A DNA stretch of 64,000 nucleotides, taken from positions 55,765-119,764 of the forward strand of contig JAFGJM010000060.1 of NCBI GenBank assembly GCA_016929095.1. Direction: 5' to 3'. Position 1 is the first letter of the stretch, and the number at the start of each line of letters is the position of its first letter. Position numbers and translations under genes: made by a program. The notes under the pieces were generated by a model. The model saw nothing but the letters and a program-made list of their open reading frames with translations, made no database searches and was not told where the DNA came from. The stretch comes from Anaerolineales bacterium (GTDB lineage Bacteria > Chloroflexota > Anaerolineae > Anaerolineales > UBA4823). Positions 52,601 to 61,154 of the stretch are shown here, in pieces.

Positions 52601-54736
52601 CCGATGGATTTTGCTTATATTAATGCCATCCTGAAAAGCACCACGTTCCCCCCTTATGACCCCTGGTTTGCCGGTGGGTATTTAAATTATTACTACTATG
52701 GGTTATTGGTGATGGGTGTGCCTGTCAAATGGTTGGGGATTGTGCCATCCATAGCCTATAATCTGATCATCCCTTCGACATTTGCCATGATCGCCATGGG
52801 GGCATTCTCGCTGGGGTGGAATTTGATCAAAGCTGGTGAGAAGAGATTAATGAGTAGTGAGGAGGATATTAAGGTAGATAATAGTGAGGAGAGAGACGCG
52901 AATAATGATTTAGAAAGCGAAGAATCTGCTCACCACTCTCCACTCACTGTTCTCCATTCATTCTTTTCTTCTTTTGGCACTCCGCTAGGCGTTGGTCTGG
53001 CGTCTGCGTTGGGTACGGCTGTATTGGGCAATATGGGGATTGCGCTCATGGTATTCCAGGGTTATCAAAAGTTGGCTGCCCCGGGCGGGGTCATCGAAGG
53101 GGCCAGCTTTTTACAGAAGTGGGTGTGGGCGTTCACCGGTTTTCTGGATGTCGTAAATGGCACGTCATTACCATATAGCCTGGGCGATTGGTATTGGATA
53201 CCCAGCCGGGTTATCCCTGCGCCCAATGATGTCGAGCCGATTACCGAATTCCCGGCGTTTACCGTCCTGTATGGCGATCCGCATGCCCATCTCTTTGCCA
53301 TTCCGGTAGCTTTATTGGTGCTGGCGTTTGCCTTTTCGGTGGTGTTGAACAAGGGCAGGTGGCGGGGCATTATCGGAACGGCATGCGGTTTCTTGCTGGG
53401 CGGGTTAGCCATCGGCGCGCTTTATCCCATCAACCTGTCCGATATCTATACCTTCCTTCCGGTGGGTATTGTTGCCTTGGGATATGTATATTGGCGGTAC
53501 GGAGATAATATTCGGATCGCCTGGCCGGAAAAATTCCCCACCGAAACCCGGCGATGGATAATGGTTTTTTGCAGTATTGTTCTGATTACCCTGCTGGCGT
53601 TTTTAATGTACCAGCCATACCGCCAATGGTACGGTCAGGGTTATAGCAAAATCGGTATATGGAGTGGGACGCACACGCCGCTCAGATCGTATCTCACCCA
53701 TTGGGGGCTATTCCTTTTCTTGATTGTCTCCTGGATGGCATGGGAAACCCGCCAATGGATGGCAACCACACCCGCCTCAGACTTACTCAAATTAAAGCGA
53801 TACCAGGGAGTGATCTGGGTGGCGGTTGGGTTAATGGCTTTGGTTATATTCGTATTACTTTTTCTTGGCGCCGCCATTGCCTGGCTGGTGCTGCCGCTGG
53901 CTGCATGGGCAGGCGTGCTTTTATTACGCCCTGGATTGAGCGACAACAAACGTATTGTTCTTTTCCTGACCGGTACAGCCCTGGTGATTACCCTGGCTGT
54001 GGAAGTGGTATACGTCAAGGGCGATATCGGGCGCATGAACACGGTGTTTAAATTCTACTTGCAAGCCTGGGTGATGTTTTCGGTATGTGCGGCGGCTGCG
54101 TTAGGATGGTTGTGGAAGGTTCAATCGAAATGGCTGCCCGGATGGCGCATTCCCTGGCAGATCGTGCTGGGTGTGCTGGTGGCGATCGCCGCGTTATACC
54201 CCATTATGGCTGGCATGGCTAAAATCAAAGACCGCATGACCGACCAGGCGCCCCACACCCTGGATGGTATGATGTATATGGGGTATGCCATGTACAATGA
54301 GCGCTGGGGCGAGATGGATTTGAGCCAGGATTACCGCGCCATCCGCTGGATGCAGGAAAATGTACAGGGATCGCCGGTGATTGTGGAAGCCAATTTGAGA
54401 GACCTCTACCGCTGGGGTTCGCGCTTCTCTATCTATACCGGTTTACCCGGGGTGGTGGGCTGGGAATGGCACCAGCAGCAACAGCGCGCTCTCTTGCCCT
54501 CCAGTTGGGTAAGCGACCGCATCGCCGAGATTGAGCAGTTCTACACGACAACCGACGTGCAGCAGGCGGTCAATTTCCTTAAAAAATATGAAGTGAAATA
54601 TATCGTCATGGGGATTCAAGAGCGCGGCTTGTATAGCGGAGACGGGCTCGATAAATTCGAAACCGCCAATGGCGTCTTATGGAAAGATGTATACCGCGAT
54701 GGGCAAACGGTGGTGTATGAGGTGATTACGAGATGA
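49646..54736 (+). CDS. giant fusion: GT-C glycosyltransferase plus DUF2298 (Chlor_Arch_YYY)
   Basis: 1696 aa, among the longest of its kind. The N-terminal half (to about 480) is a GT39-like GT-C module with the acidic loop NLHPDERFLIWVGSDISP and NPHNMGHGFYVYG. A soluble exported domain follows (about 490-840), then a second membrane module from about 850 with the DUF2298 signature EKPMDFAYINAILKSTTFPP, DPWFAGGYLNYYYYG and YGDPHAHLFAIPVALL. DUF2298 is itself a GT-C-like domain of Chloroflexota and archaea, biochemistry unknown. Two cytoplasmic loops carry in-frame repeat-like insertions (50227-50262 and 52836-52972). It is 6 bases downstream of the previous gene. Confidence 0.88.
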   Translation: MDQENAHLLEKSEPTPTPERRPWRWLYIILFVYILTVGVYFRFIGIDWGEEQNLHPDERFLIWVGSDISPVESLTEYFDTENSTLNPHNMGHGFYVYGTLFMFITRYAVEWIYGFSNFGEMASIGRPLSAIADLFTVWLVYLIASRLYNRRAAILASAFYACAVLPIQLSHFFKEDTFTNVFTYLAVYLAVLISSCQPSAIRYPLDEGEQPLQEKSKWLDIILRFIKHPYFKWSFWFGAALGCAVACKVSAFPVAALLPGAFIIRGLAEKWQTDPLLFKKRVTEALVYCVLGAVVSLFIFRLAQPYAFSGPGFFGVKPNPAWVENIKEQRNQSTGDVDFPPALQWARRSILFSGKNLTVWGLGLPLGIFAWMGFLLAGWRMLKGDWQRHILLWGWTGGYFAWQSMANNPTMRYQLAVYPGLVIFAGWLGMLCLQWKTNDDSSEFVHPWVASWKQKSVTLLRLIWMVVKFAAPLAVILLTFAWAYAFTRIYTRPITRIAATRWIYQNVPGPINLHIQSNESVINQILPFQTEEVIRSDQPYHSRFEAKTDDVLTEVTLAYVRDQAGIPAMKTLQLILSGTDDNTILASASLSADFIPDGDPRGEGYTFTFPQAVEIVKGQSYALNLLIEDTLAELVIEGFAPANESSWDDGLPLRMDGYDGYGGIYKPELNFELYWDDNAEKLDRFTATLNQADYIFISSNRQWGTTTRVPERYPLTIAYYRNLIGCPEGKDIIWCYNVAKPGMFQGNMGFELVKVFESFPSVGNITINDQFAEEAFTVYDHPKVLIFKKADSYDPQKTADILGAVDLAHVVHVTPGQAGSQPADLMLPSARWIEQQEGGTWSQLFNTQSPLNRWQFLTVLVWYLTLALLGLLVYPLVRLALPGLADKGYPVTRIVGLLLLAFLVWVAGSIGISFSRLTITLVAIGIAIASAAAAYWQRQELQQEWRTRRKEFLIVEGLFLAFFVIDLLVRLGNPDLWHPWKGGEKPMDFAYINAILKSTTFPPYDPWFAGGYLNYYYYGLLVMGVPVKWLGIVPSIAYNLIIPSTFAMIAMGAFSLGWNLIKAGEKRLMSSEEDIKVDNSEERDANNDLESEESAHHSPLTVLHSFFSSFGTPLGVGLASALGTAVLGNMGIALMVFQGYQKLAAPGGVIEGASFLQKWVWAFTGFLDVVNGTSLPYSLGDWYWIPSRVIPAPNDVEPITEFPAFTVLYGDPHAHLFAIPVALLVLAFAFSVVLNKGRWRGIIGTACGFLLGGLAIGALYPINLSDIYTFLPVGIVALGYVYWRYGDNIRIAWPEKFPTETRRWIMVFCSIVLITLLAFLMYQPYRQWYGQGYSKIGIWSGTHTPLRSYLTHWGLFLFLIVSWMAWETRQWMATTPASDLLKLKRYQGVIWVAVGLMALVIFVLLFLGAAIAWLVLPLAAWAGVLLLRPGLSDNKRIVLFLTGTALVITLAVEVVYVKGDIGRMNTVFKFYLQAWVMFSVCAAAALGWLWKVQSKWLPGWRIPWQIVLGVLVAIAALYPIMAGMAKIKDRMTDQAPHTLDGMMYMGYAMYNERWGEMDLSQDYRAIRWMQENVQGSPVIVEANLRDLYRWGSRFSIYTGLPGVVGWEWHQQQQRALLPSSWVSDRIAEIEQFYTTTDVQQAVNFLKKYEVKYIVMGIQERGLYSGDGLDKFETANGVLWKDVYRDGQTVVYEVITR
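50227..50262. repeat. in-frame TGTCAGCCATCAGC-type repeat inside the giant gene
   Basis: GTAGCTGTCAGCCATCAGC followed by TATCCGCTATCCGCTGG resembles the common dispersed repeat made of AGCTGTCAGC-type units. It is read through as SSCQPSAIRYPLDEG in a cytoplasmic loop and keeps the frame. Confidence 0.5.
52836..52972. repeat. in-frame GTGAGGAG/CTCCACTCAC repeat-like insertion inside the giant gene
   Basis: About 135 bases of purine-rich sequence (TGAGTAGTGAGGAGG, AATAGTGAGGAGAGAG) run into the complementary CTCACCACTCTCCACTCACT. It encodes a hydrophilic, Ser/Glu/Asp-rich linker between two membrane segments of the DUF2298 module, a place where the sister gene at 55028 has only a short loop. 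Confidence 0.5.
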
Positions 54737-54798
54737 GCTTTGTCGTTGCTGGTAACGCCATAGCGATCAAGCACTCTTCATTACGGAAGGAACACATA

Positions 54799-54974
54799 TC
54801 GAATGTCATTACGAATGATGAACGAGCGAAGCAATCTTGATAACATAGGTGAGACTGCTTCGTCACCCTGGCAGGCTTCTCGCAATGACAGTTCCTAAGG
54901 AGGAATTTCGGGACTATGCGTATTCTACCCTGGCGAAAGATTGTTTCGTGTCCTCCGCACACTCGCAATGACAG
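54799..54974. repeat. TGTCATTGCGAG-type dispersed repeats
   Basis: The 290-base gap between the two DUF2298 genes is made largely of this repeat: GTCATTACGAATGATGAACG ... GAAGCAATCTTGAT (54803-54843), GACTGCTTCGTC ... TCTCGCAATGACAG (54852-54892) and a decayed unit ending ACTCGCAATGACAG (54961-54974). The units are in opposite orientations, giving a large hairpin-forming structure. Confidence 0.65.
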
Positions 54975-55027
54975 ATGAAGTAGAACACTTACAATGACAA
55001 AATGAAGCAGTCTAATTATAATAAATC

Positions 55028-57724
55028 ATGCTTTCTTTCATTCTGTGGTACATCCTTATCTCAATAATCGGCTGGCTGACATTTCCCATTGGCTTCCGCA
55101 TGTTTCCTGCTCTGCCCGGCCGGGCTTACCCGTTAACCCGCACGTTGGGGTGGTTGCTGTGGGGGTTCATCTTTTGGATGCTGGCTTCGTTAGGGATCTT
55201 GCGCAATGATTCCGGGGGGTTGCTGCTGGCGGCTTTAATATTGGCAGCGTTTAGCTGGCTGATATTGCAGAATCATTTCACGGAAATAAAAACCTGGCTG
55301 AGTGAAAACCGCGCGCTGATCCTATGCACCGAGGCATTGTTCTTATTGGCTTTCGCCGCCTGGGCTGTAATTCGGGCTGCCAATCCCGAGATTGTCGGCA
55401 CCGAAAAGCCAATGGAGCTGGCGTTCATCAATGCTATTTTAAGCTCGCCAACTTTTCCGCCACATGATCCATGGCTCTCAGGTTATGCGATCTCTTACTA
55501 CCATTTCGGTTATGTGCTGGTGGCTATGATGGCGAAGCTGACCGGGACAGCCGGTCCGGTGGCTTTCAACCTGGGTATTTCCCTGGTGTTTGCCCTCAGC
55601 GCCATCGGCTCGTATGGTGTGGTTTATGACCTGCTCGCCAGGCATAAAAAGCTTCATGCCGCCACAGGCGCTTTCCTGGCGCCGGTGTTTACCTTGCTTT
55701 TGGGCAATTTGGAGGGTTTCCTGGAAATATTGCACGGCGGCGGACTCTTTGGGCGATTTGATGCTAATGGAAATTGGATTTCCCCTTTCTGGAAATGGCT
55801 CGACATGATGGAACTATCCTCCGCGCCCTCCCAGCCTTATTCATGGGTACCCACTCGTTTTTGGTGGTGGTGGCGGGCTTCGCGGGTGGTGCAGGATTAC
55901 GATCTACAAAACAACCTGCAAGAGGTTATCGATGAATTCCCGGCCTTCTCTTACTTACTGGGAGACCTGCACCCGCACGTATTGGCAATGCCCTTTGCTT
56001 TTCTGTGCATGGCGCTGGCGTTCAATTTATTCCTGGGCGGCGGTAAAGGAAAAATCCAGGGATTACGTTATCGATTACCGGTTCGAACCCTGTCGTGGTC
56101 TGCTACATTCATGGCTGCCGCTGGAATAGCTTTATTATGGTATGGGCGCCAGGATTTTAGCCTGAAATTATTCGCCGCCGGGATTGTGTGCTTTGTGCTG
56201 TGTGTTTATATTTTCATGGAAATTTGGCCGGTCATCAGCCGGCGCGGTTTGGGTCTGTTTAAAAAGCAAAGCCTGGGCGAGTGGGAATTAAAGCTGGATA
56301 TCCTCGTCGATCCACTCACCATTGGCTTTAGCGGATTGATTTTGGGGGGATTGGCGTTTCTGAACACCTGGGACTCGATTCTGTATGTAGCGTTATTCGG
56401 TGGGGCGTATGTTTTGCATATTTTATGGCCGGGCAGCGAAAGCGAGTCTGGAAGCAAACCTCCGAAATTCTTGGAGATAGTTAAGGGTTTTATTGGAATA
56501 TGCGCCATCACGGGTATTTTGGGGATCGCTCTATATTTGCCTTTCTACCTGGGTTTTGCTTCACAAGCGGGTGGTATCTTACCCAACCTGGTTTATCCCA
56601 CACGCGGGGCACATTTATGGGTCATGTTTGCCACATTGTTCATCCCGATGGGCGCTTTTTTGATTTTCTTATACCGCCAAAATAAACCTCCGCTCGCCAA
56701 GGGTTTTCTGATTGCAGGCGGGTTGACGTTTGCCTTGTGGGTTTTCTCTCTCCTGCTGGGGCTGCTGATTCTGACTTTGGGTAGTGAGATCAGCGGCTTA
56801 TACCTGGGCAGTATTGGCGGGGCGACTTTTAGTGAAGTGTTCGGGGCTGCATTTTACCGGCGCTTCCTCAACCTGGGCGGTTGGCTTACTCTGTTGATAT
56901 TTCTGGCATTTGTTTTGGCTTTCATGCTTAACAAAAAGGAGCCTGTCGCCAGTACTCAGCGTTTAATCAAATCAGAAAAATTCAGTCTCTTGCTTATTCT
57001 GGCTGGCTTATTGCTGGTGTTGGCTCCCGATTTTGTGTTTTTACGCGATCAATTTGGCTGGCGTATCAATACGGTGTTCAAGTTTTATTACCAGGCGTGG
57101 TTGTTATGGAGTGTGGCGGCGGCGTATGGCAGTGTACGCTTGCTGCAGAGATTACGCGGTTATTGGCGTTATGCCTGGATTGGCGGTTTGGCAATCTTGA
57201 TGTTGGTCGGACTGGTGTATATCGAATTCGGCGTTTTGGATAAAACCAATAACTTTAACGCAGGCGCCGGATTGACCTTGGATGGGTCAACCTATCACGA
57301 AAACCAATATCCTGATGATATGGCAGCCATCCGCTGGCTGGCCGATGCGCCAGCGGGGGTGGTGGCTGAGGCGGTCAGTTATACCGGCGGTTCATATACT
57401 GATTATGCACGTATCGCCACGTATTCCGGCAAACCCAATGTGCTGGGGTGGATTGGGCACGAAAGTCAGTGGCGCGGCGGAGGCGCCGAAATGGGTTCAC
57501 GCATGGGGGATATCGAACGCCTGTACTGCACCCGCAATTGGGATGAAGCGCAAAGTATCTTAGGGCGGTATAACATACGCTATGTGTTCGTGGGCAGCCT
57601 GGAACGCAGTACGTATACACCCGGTCAAACTGGTTGCCCGAATGGTTTGTATGAAGCGAAATTTGATGAGTACCTGATGTCTGCCTTCCAGGTGGGGGAT
57701 GTGACTGTTTACGAAGTTCCGTAA
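55028..57724 (+). CDS. DUF2298 (Chlor_Arch_YYY) membrane protein
   Basis: 898 aa, about 18 membrane segments. It is homologous to the C-terminal half of the giant protein before it: EKPMELAFINAILSSPTFPP, DPWLSGYAISYYHFGYV, EFPAFSYLLGDLHPHVLAMP, INTVFKFYYQAWLLWSVAAAYG and the exported end GVVAEAVSYTGGSYTDYARI. The conserved acidic and His-rich loop residues (D-H-PHV) are those expected of a lipid-linked sugar-transferring GT-C enzyme, which remains an inference for this family. It has no N-terminal GT39 half, so the giant gene probably arose by fusion of two such modules. Confidence 0.87.
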   Translation: MLSFILWYILISIIGWLTFPIGFRMFPALPGRAYPLTRTLGWLLWGFIFWMLASLGILRNDSGGLLLAALILAAFSWLILQNHFTEIKTWLSENRALILCTEALFLLAFAAWAVIRAANPEIVGTEKPMELAFINAILSSPTFPPHDPWLSGYAISYYHFGYVLVAMMAKLTGTAGPVAFNLGISLVFALSAIGSYGVVYDLLARHKKLHAATGAFLAPVFTLLLGNLEGFLEILHGGGLFGRFDANGNWISPFWKWLDMMELSSAPSQPYSWVPTRFWWWWRASRVVQDYDLQNNLQEVIDEFPAFSYLLGDLHPHVLAMPFAFLCMALAFNLFLGGGKGKIQGLRYRLPVRTLSWSATFMAAAGIALLWYGRQDFSLKLFAAGIVCFVLCVYIFMEIWPVISRRGLGLFKKQSLGEWELKLDILVDPLTIGFSGLILGGLAFLNTWDSILYVALFGGAYVLHILWPGSESESGSKPPKFLEIVKGFIGICAITGILGIALYLPFYLGFASQAGGILPNLVYPTRGAHLWVMFATLFIPMGAFLIFLYRQNKPPLAKGFLIAGGLTFALWVFSLLLGLLILTLGSEISGLYLGSIGGATFSEVFGAAFYRRFLNLGGWLTLLIFLAFVLAFMLNKKEPVASTQRLIKSEKFSLLLILAGLLLVLAPDFVFLRDQFGWRINTVFKFYYQAWLLWSVAAAYGSVRLLQRLRGYWRYAWIGGLAILMLVGLVYIEFGVLDKTNNFNAGAGLTLDGSTYHENQYPDDMAAIRWLADAPAGVVAEAVSYTGGSYTDYARIATYSGKPNVLGWIGHESQWRGGGAEMGSRMGDIERLYCTRNWDEAQSILGRYNIRYVFVGSLERSTYTPGQTGCPNGLYEAKFDEYLMSAFQVGDVTVYEVP

Positions 57725-57730
57725 AAAAAA

Positions 57731-57765
57731 ATGAACACCGCGGAGACACAGAGAACGCAGAGTAA
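57731..57765. repeat. CGGAGACACAGAGAACGCAG-type dispersed repeat
   Basis: ACCGCGGAGACACAGAG followed by AACGCAGAGTAAAG, 7 bases after the DUF2298 stop, is one copy of a repeat with GGAGACACAGAGA units known from many unrelated bacteria. Only one copy is seen in this window. Confidence 0.5.
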
Positions 57766-57901
57766 AGAATGTATCCGGTGTTTTGGTTTTTTATAGACAA
57801 CATTGATTTTGGTAATAAAATTTTGAATTAAACATTATTTCCCCTACGCGCTCAGTCTCTCAGCGATTTTGTATTCAAATTGGTATAATTCAGCTAATCC
57901 T

Positions 57902-59683
57902 ATGAAAACGAATCGACTTACCACCGAACATCTTCTTTTCGCCCTGGCGTTATTACTGGGATTGGGTTTACGATTGCTCAATCTGGGGCAAGCACCTCTT
58001 TCCGATAGCGAATCCGCCTGGGCGCTGCAGGCTTTGAGTGTGGCACAGGGCGGGAACCTGTCCATAGGTTCTCAGCCGGGATATGTTTTTTTGACAGGAG
58101 CGCTCTTCTGGCTGTTCAATGATAGTAATACCATTGCCCGCCTGCTGCCCGCACTGGCAGGGTCAGTTTTGATATTAACGCCTCTTTTTTTCCGCCCATA
58201 TTTAGGACGCGGCGCGGCAGTCATTCTGGCTTTCGGATTGGCATTAGATCCAGGGTTGGCAGCCATATCCCGACAGGCAGGTTCGCCCATCGTGGCAGCC
58301 AGTTGTGCTGTGATAGCCGCTGGTTTTATCTTCCAACGACGCGCACGGCCTGGCGGGTTTTTTGCCGGGTTGGCTTTGCTTTGCGGTGTGGCATTATGGA
58401 TGGGACTGTTAGGTGTTGGGCTGACCCTTATTATTCTGCGTTGGCGAAAATCACTTCCCAATTTAGATGATATCGCCGAAAAGAAAAATGATCCTGCCCC
58501 TTTCGATTGGCGGGCATCGTTAAAACAGGGGGCAATTACTCTGGCAATCACTTTATTTCTGGTCGGCAGCTTGTTTTTTTCCTGTCCTCAGGGATTGGGC
58601 GCCTGGTTGTTATCCATTCCGGATTTTCTCAAGGGCTGGGTAACGCCATCCGGAATGCCTGCCTTACGGTTAGCGGCTGGGTTGGCGGTTTACCAGCCAA
58701 TCGCGCTTATTTTTGGCTTGGTTTGTATCGTACATTTTTTGATAAAAAATCACATATCGAAGCCGCTGGTTAAAAGTTTGATCCTTTGGTTTGCCCTTTC
58801 CTTCCTGATTTCCTTTAGCTATGCAGGACGCAGCATGGGGGACCTGGTTTGGTCTTTACTTCCTTTGTGGACGTTGGCGTCGTTGGAATTGGCTTATTTA
58901 TTCACCCCGGGAGAAAATCCGTGGATTTCCATTGGGCAAGCAGCCTTGACGTTCGTGTTATTGTGTATCGCCTGGCTGATATTTGCCTCCATGGCCAGGG
59001 CTGGTGATATCTTCCTGGATTGGCGATTGCTGGCGCAACTGATTGGGGCATTGTCGTTACTGGTGTTTGCGGCATATCTCATTTCTTTAGGGTGGACCTG
59101 GCAGGAGACCCGCCCCGGATTAGCCTGGGGAAGTGTGGCATTCTTAAGCTTATACATGCTTTCGGCAGCCTGGGGAGCTACCCAATATTCCGCCGGAGGG
59201 AAAGAGCTGTACCGCCAGGATCTATGGTACCCTGCGCCTCTGACCGGGGATGCGGATTTATTAGTGTCTACTTTAGAAGATCTCTCTTTGTGGAACACCA
59301 ATCATCATGAAACCATCGATATACGACTTGCCGTGGATGCGCCTTCTATGCGTTGGGTTTTACGCGATTTTCAAAATATCGAAATCGCTTCCACACAAAC
59401 CCCGGTGAGTGATCTGGTAAACCTGCCCCCCGATGAGTTGCCGTTGATCATTATCACATACCCCCTGGATAGCGATCTGAACTTAAGCGCCGCCTACCGG
59501 GGTCAGGATTTCGCCTGGCAGATATATCCTGATTGGGATACAAGCCTGCCGCCATCCTGGCTTTCATGGCTGGTCTTTCGCAATGCGCCTCAAGAGTCCT
59601 ACCAGGTGATCCTTTGGGCAAGGGCAGATATTTTCCCTGGAGGGCTGCTTGAATCTGAAATGACTGATTCAGCGGAACCATAA
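57902..59683 (+). CDS. polytopic membrane protein, GT-C-like
   Basis: 593 aa from the ATG at 57902; an in-frame ATG at 57869 gives a weaker N-terminus (MYSNWYNSANP). About twelve membrane segments. The first exported loop has LRLLNLGQAPLSDSESAWALQAL: the acidic DSES sits where GT-C enzymes keep their catalytic Asp/Glu, and LDPGLAAISRQAGSPI corresponds to the second conserved loop. The C-terminal soluble part (about 420-590) includes SMRWVLRDFQNIEI. It belongs with the neighbouring glycosyltransferases, with which it shares strand and spacing (about 180 bases from the DUF2298 gene). Substrate unknown. Confidence 0.75.
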   Translation: MKTNRLTTEHLLFALALLLGLGLRLLNLGQAPLSDSESAWALQALSVAQGGNLSIGSQPGYVFLTGALFWLFNDSNTIARLLPALAGSVLILTPLFFRPYLGRGAAVILAFGLALDPGLAAISRQAGSPIVAASCAVIAAGFIFQRRARPGGFFAGLALLCGVALWMGLLGVGLTLIILRWRKSLPNLDDIAEKKNDPAPFDWRASLKQGAITLAITLFLVGSLFFSCPQGLGAWLLSIPDFLKGWVTPSGMPALRLAAGLAVYQPIALIFGLVCIVHFLIKNHISKPLVKSLILWFALSFLISFSYAGRSMGDLVWSLLPLWTLASLELAYLFTPGENPWISIGQAALTFVLLCIAWLIFASMARAGDIFLDWRLLAQLIGALSLLVFAAYLISLGWTWQETRPGLAWGSVAFLSLYMLSAAWGATQYSAGGKELYRQDLWYPAPLTGDADLLVSTLEDLSLWNTNHHETIDIRLAVDAPSMRWVLRDFQNIEIASTQTPVSDLVNLPPDELPLIIITYPLDSDLNLSAAYRGQDFAWQIYPDWDTSLPPSWLSWLVFRNAPQESYQVILWARADIFPGGLLESEMTDSAEP

Positions 59684-59753
59684 AGTATTGCGAAACCCGG
59701 AAGATGAAAAGGGGTTATGTATTAAGATATCTCACACGACGATAGGAGCGCTG

Positions 59754-60440
59754 TTGACAATTCCGAACATGATCACTATCGACGGTCCTGCCGCTTCCGG
59801 CAAATCGACTCTGGGCAAGAACCTGGCAGATTGGTTGGATTATTTGTATTTTGATACCGGCGTGATGTATCGGGCGGTCACCTGGGCAGCTCTACATGCT
59901 GGTATTTCGATGGATGATGAAGCTGCCGTTTCGGCATTATCTGAGACGATTGACATTGACGTGCTTCCGCCCACTCAGGACGATGGGCGGGCTTATGATG
60001 TTCTGGCTGATGGACAGGATATCACCTGGGATATCCGCCGGGCAGAGGTGGATGGCGGCGTTTCGGTGGTGGCAGCATACCCCGGGGTGAGAAAAGCGCT
60101 CACTGCTCAGCAGCGGCGGATTGGCTTGCGCGGCAAGGTGGTCATGGTGGGACGGGACATCGGGACGGTGGTTTTACCCGAGGCCGATTTGAAAATATAT
60201 CTGGAAGCCTCCGTAGCGGAACGTGCTCGACGGCGTTTCAACGAGATAAAAAATCGCGGCGGTCAGGCATCGATGGATGCAATTCGAGAGAATCTGATGG
60301 AACGTGACCGCATCGATTCCACCCGTGATGTAGCGCCCTTATGCGCCGCGCCAGATGCTATTATTCTGGATTCAGATCAGATGGATGCGAACCGGGTTTT
60401 AGAGGCAGCCAAAAAACTGGTCAAAAAACATCAGGAATAA
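59754..60440 (+). CDS. cmk: cytidylate kinase
   Basis: 228 aa, if translation starts at the TTG at 59754, which has AGGAG 5 bases upstream; the ATG at 59769 has no site at a normal distance. P-loop GPAASGKST (about 11-19), DTGVMYRAVTWAAL for CMP binding, VGRDIGTVVLPEADLKIYL, and the LID region ERARRRFNEIKNRGG ... NLMERDRIDSTRD. It phosphorylates CMP and dCMP with ATP in the cytoplasm, an essential step in nucleotide salvage. It is followed 9 bases later by plsC, an arrangement also seen in other bacteria (cmk-plsC). Start choice is moderately certain. Confidence 0.93.
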   Translation: MTIPNMITIDGPAASGKSTLGKNLADWLDYLYFDTGVMYRAVTWAALHAGISMDDEAAVSALSETIDIDVLPPTQDDGRAYDVLADGQDITWDIRRAEVDGGVSVVAAYPGVRKALTAQQRRIGLRGKVVMVGRDIGTVVLPEADLKIYLEASVAERARRRFNEIKNRGGQASMDAIRENLMERDRIDSTRDVAPLCAAPDAIILDSDQMDANRVLEAAKKLVKKHQE

Positions 60441-60449
60441 GGATCACTG

Positions 60450-61154
60450 GTGATTGAGACCACTTATTCCGTTCCTCTTTATACTCAGGCAGCAAGAAGT
60501 ACCTTACGCCCCATCTTTCGGGCGATCTTCCACTTAATCAGTCATGTCATTATCACGGGAAAAGAAAATGTTCCCCGGCAGGGCCCTTACCTGGTAGCCA
60601 TTAACCATGTCTCGTTATATGACCCGCCTCTTGCCGTTGCCTTTTGGCCAACCGCCCCCGAAGTATTAGGCGCCGAAGATGTATGGCACCGCCCGGGTCA
60701 AAATATTTTGGCTATTTTATATAGGGGTATCCCGGTGCGGCGCGGTGAATACGACCGCCAGCCTTTGGAGCGTATGCTCCAAGCATTACGGTCCGGTTTT
60801 CCGGTGTTATTGGCGCCTGAAGGGCATCGTTCACACCGCCCCGGGTTGAATAAGGCGCAATCCGGTATTGCGTATCTGGTGGAAAAATACCCGGTAGACG
60901 TGATTCCGGTGGGCATAGTGGGAACAACCGACGATTTCTGGCAGCAAGCGATTCATGGTGAACGCCCCCGTGTTTTTATGCATATTGGAGTCCCTTTACA
61001 CCTGCCACCCATAGATGATTCGAACAATAACCATCGGGCTGCCCGACAGCAAAATGCCGATTTAGTGATGGCGCGCATTGCGGCTTTGCTGCCGCCGGAA
61101 TATCGGGGAGTATATGCCAATCATCCCTTTGTTACCTCCCAAGCCTCGCGCTGA
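60450..61154 (+). CDS. plsC: 1-acyl-sn-glycerol-3-phosphate acyltransferase, copy 1
   Basis: 234 aa from a GTG at 60450. The PlsC family blocks are visible: NHVSLYDPPLA (H53-x4-D58, catalytic pair), GIPVRRGEYDR (block II), LLAPEGHRS (block III) and DVIPVGIVG (block IV). It adds the second acyl chain to lysophosphatidic acid at the inner face of the cytoplasmic membrane. The enzyme is slightly shorter than E. coli PlsC. Its end overlaps the start of the second plsC-like gene by about 41 bases. Confidence 0.88.
   Translation: MIETTYSVPLYTQAARSTLRPIFRAIFHLISHVIITGKENVPRQGPYLVAINHVSLYDPPLAVAFWPTAPEVLGAEDVWHRPGQNILAILYRGIPVRRGEYDRQPLERMLQALRSGFPVLLAPEGHRSHRPGLNKAQSGIAYLVEKYPVDVIPVGIVGTTDDFWQQAIHGERPRVFMHIGVPLHLPPIDDSNNNHRAARQQNADLVMARIAALLPPEYRGVYANHPFVTSQASR

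Noticed and set aside
56078..56092. GGTTCGAACCC, the T-loop motif of a tRNA
   Set aside because: It lies inside the DUF2298 coding sequence and no acceptor, D or anticodon arms can be formed around it.
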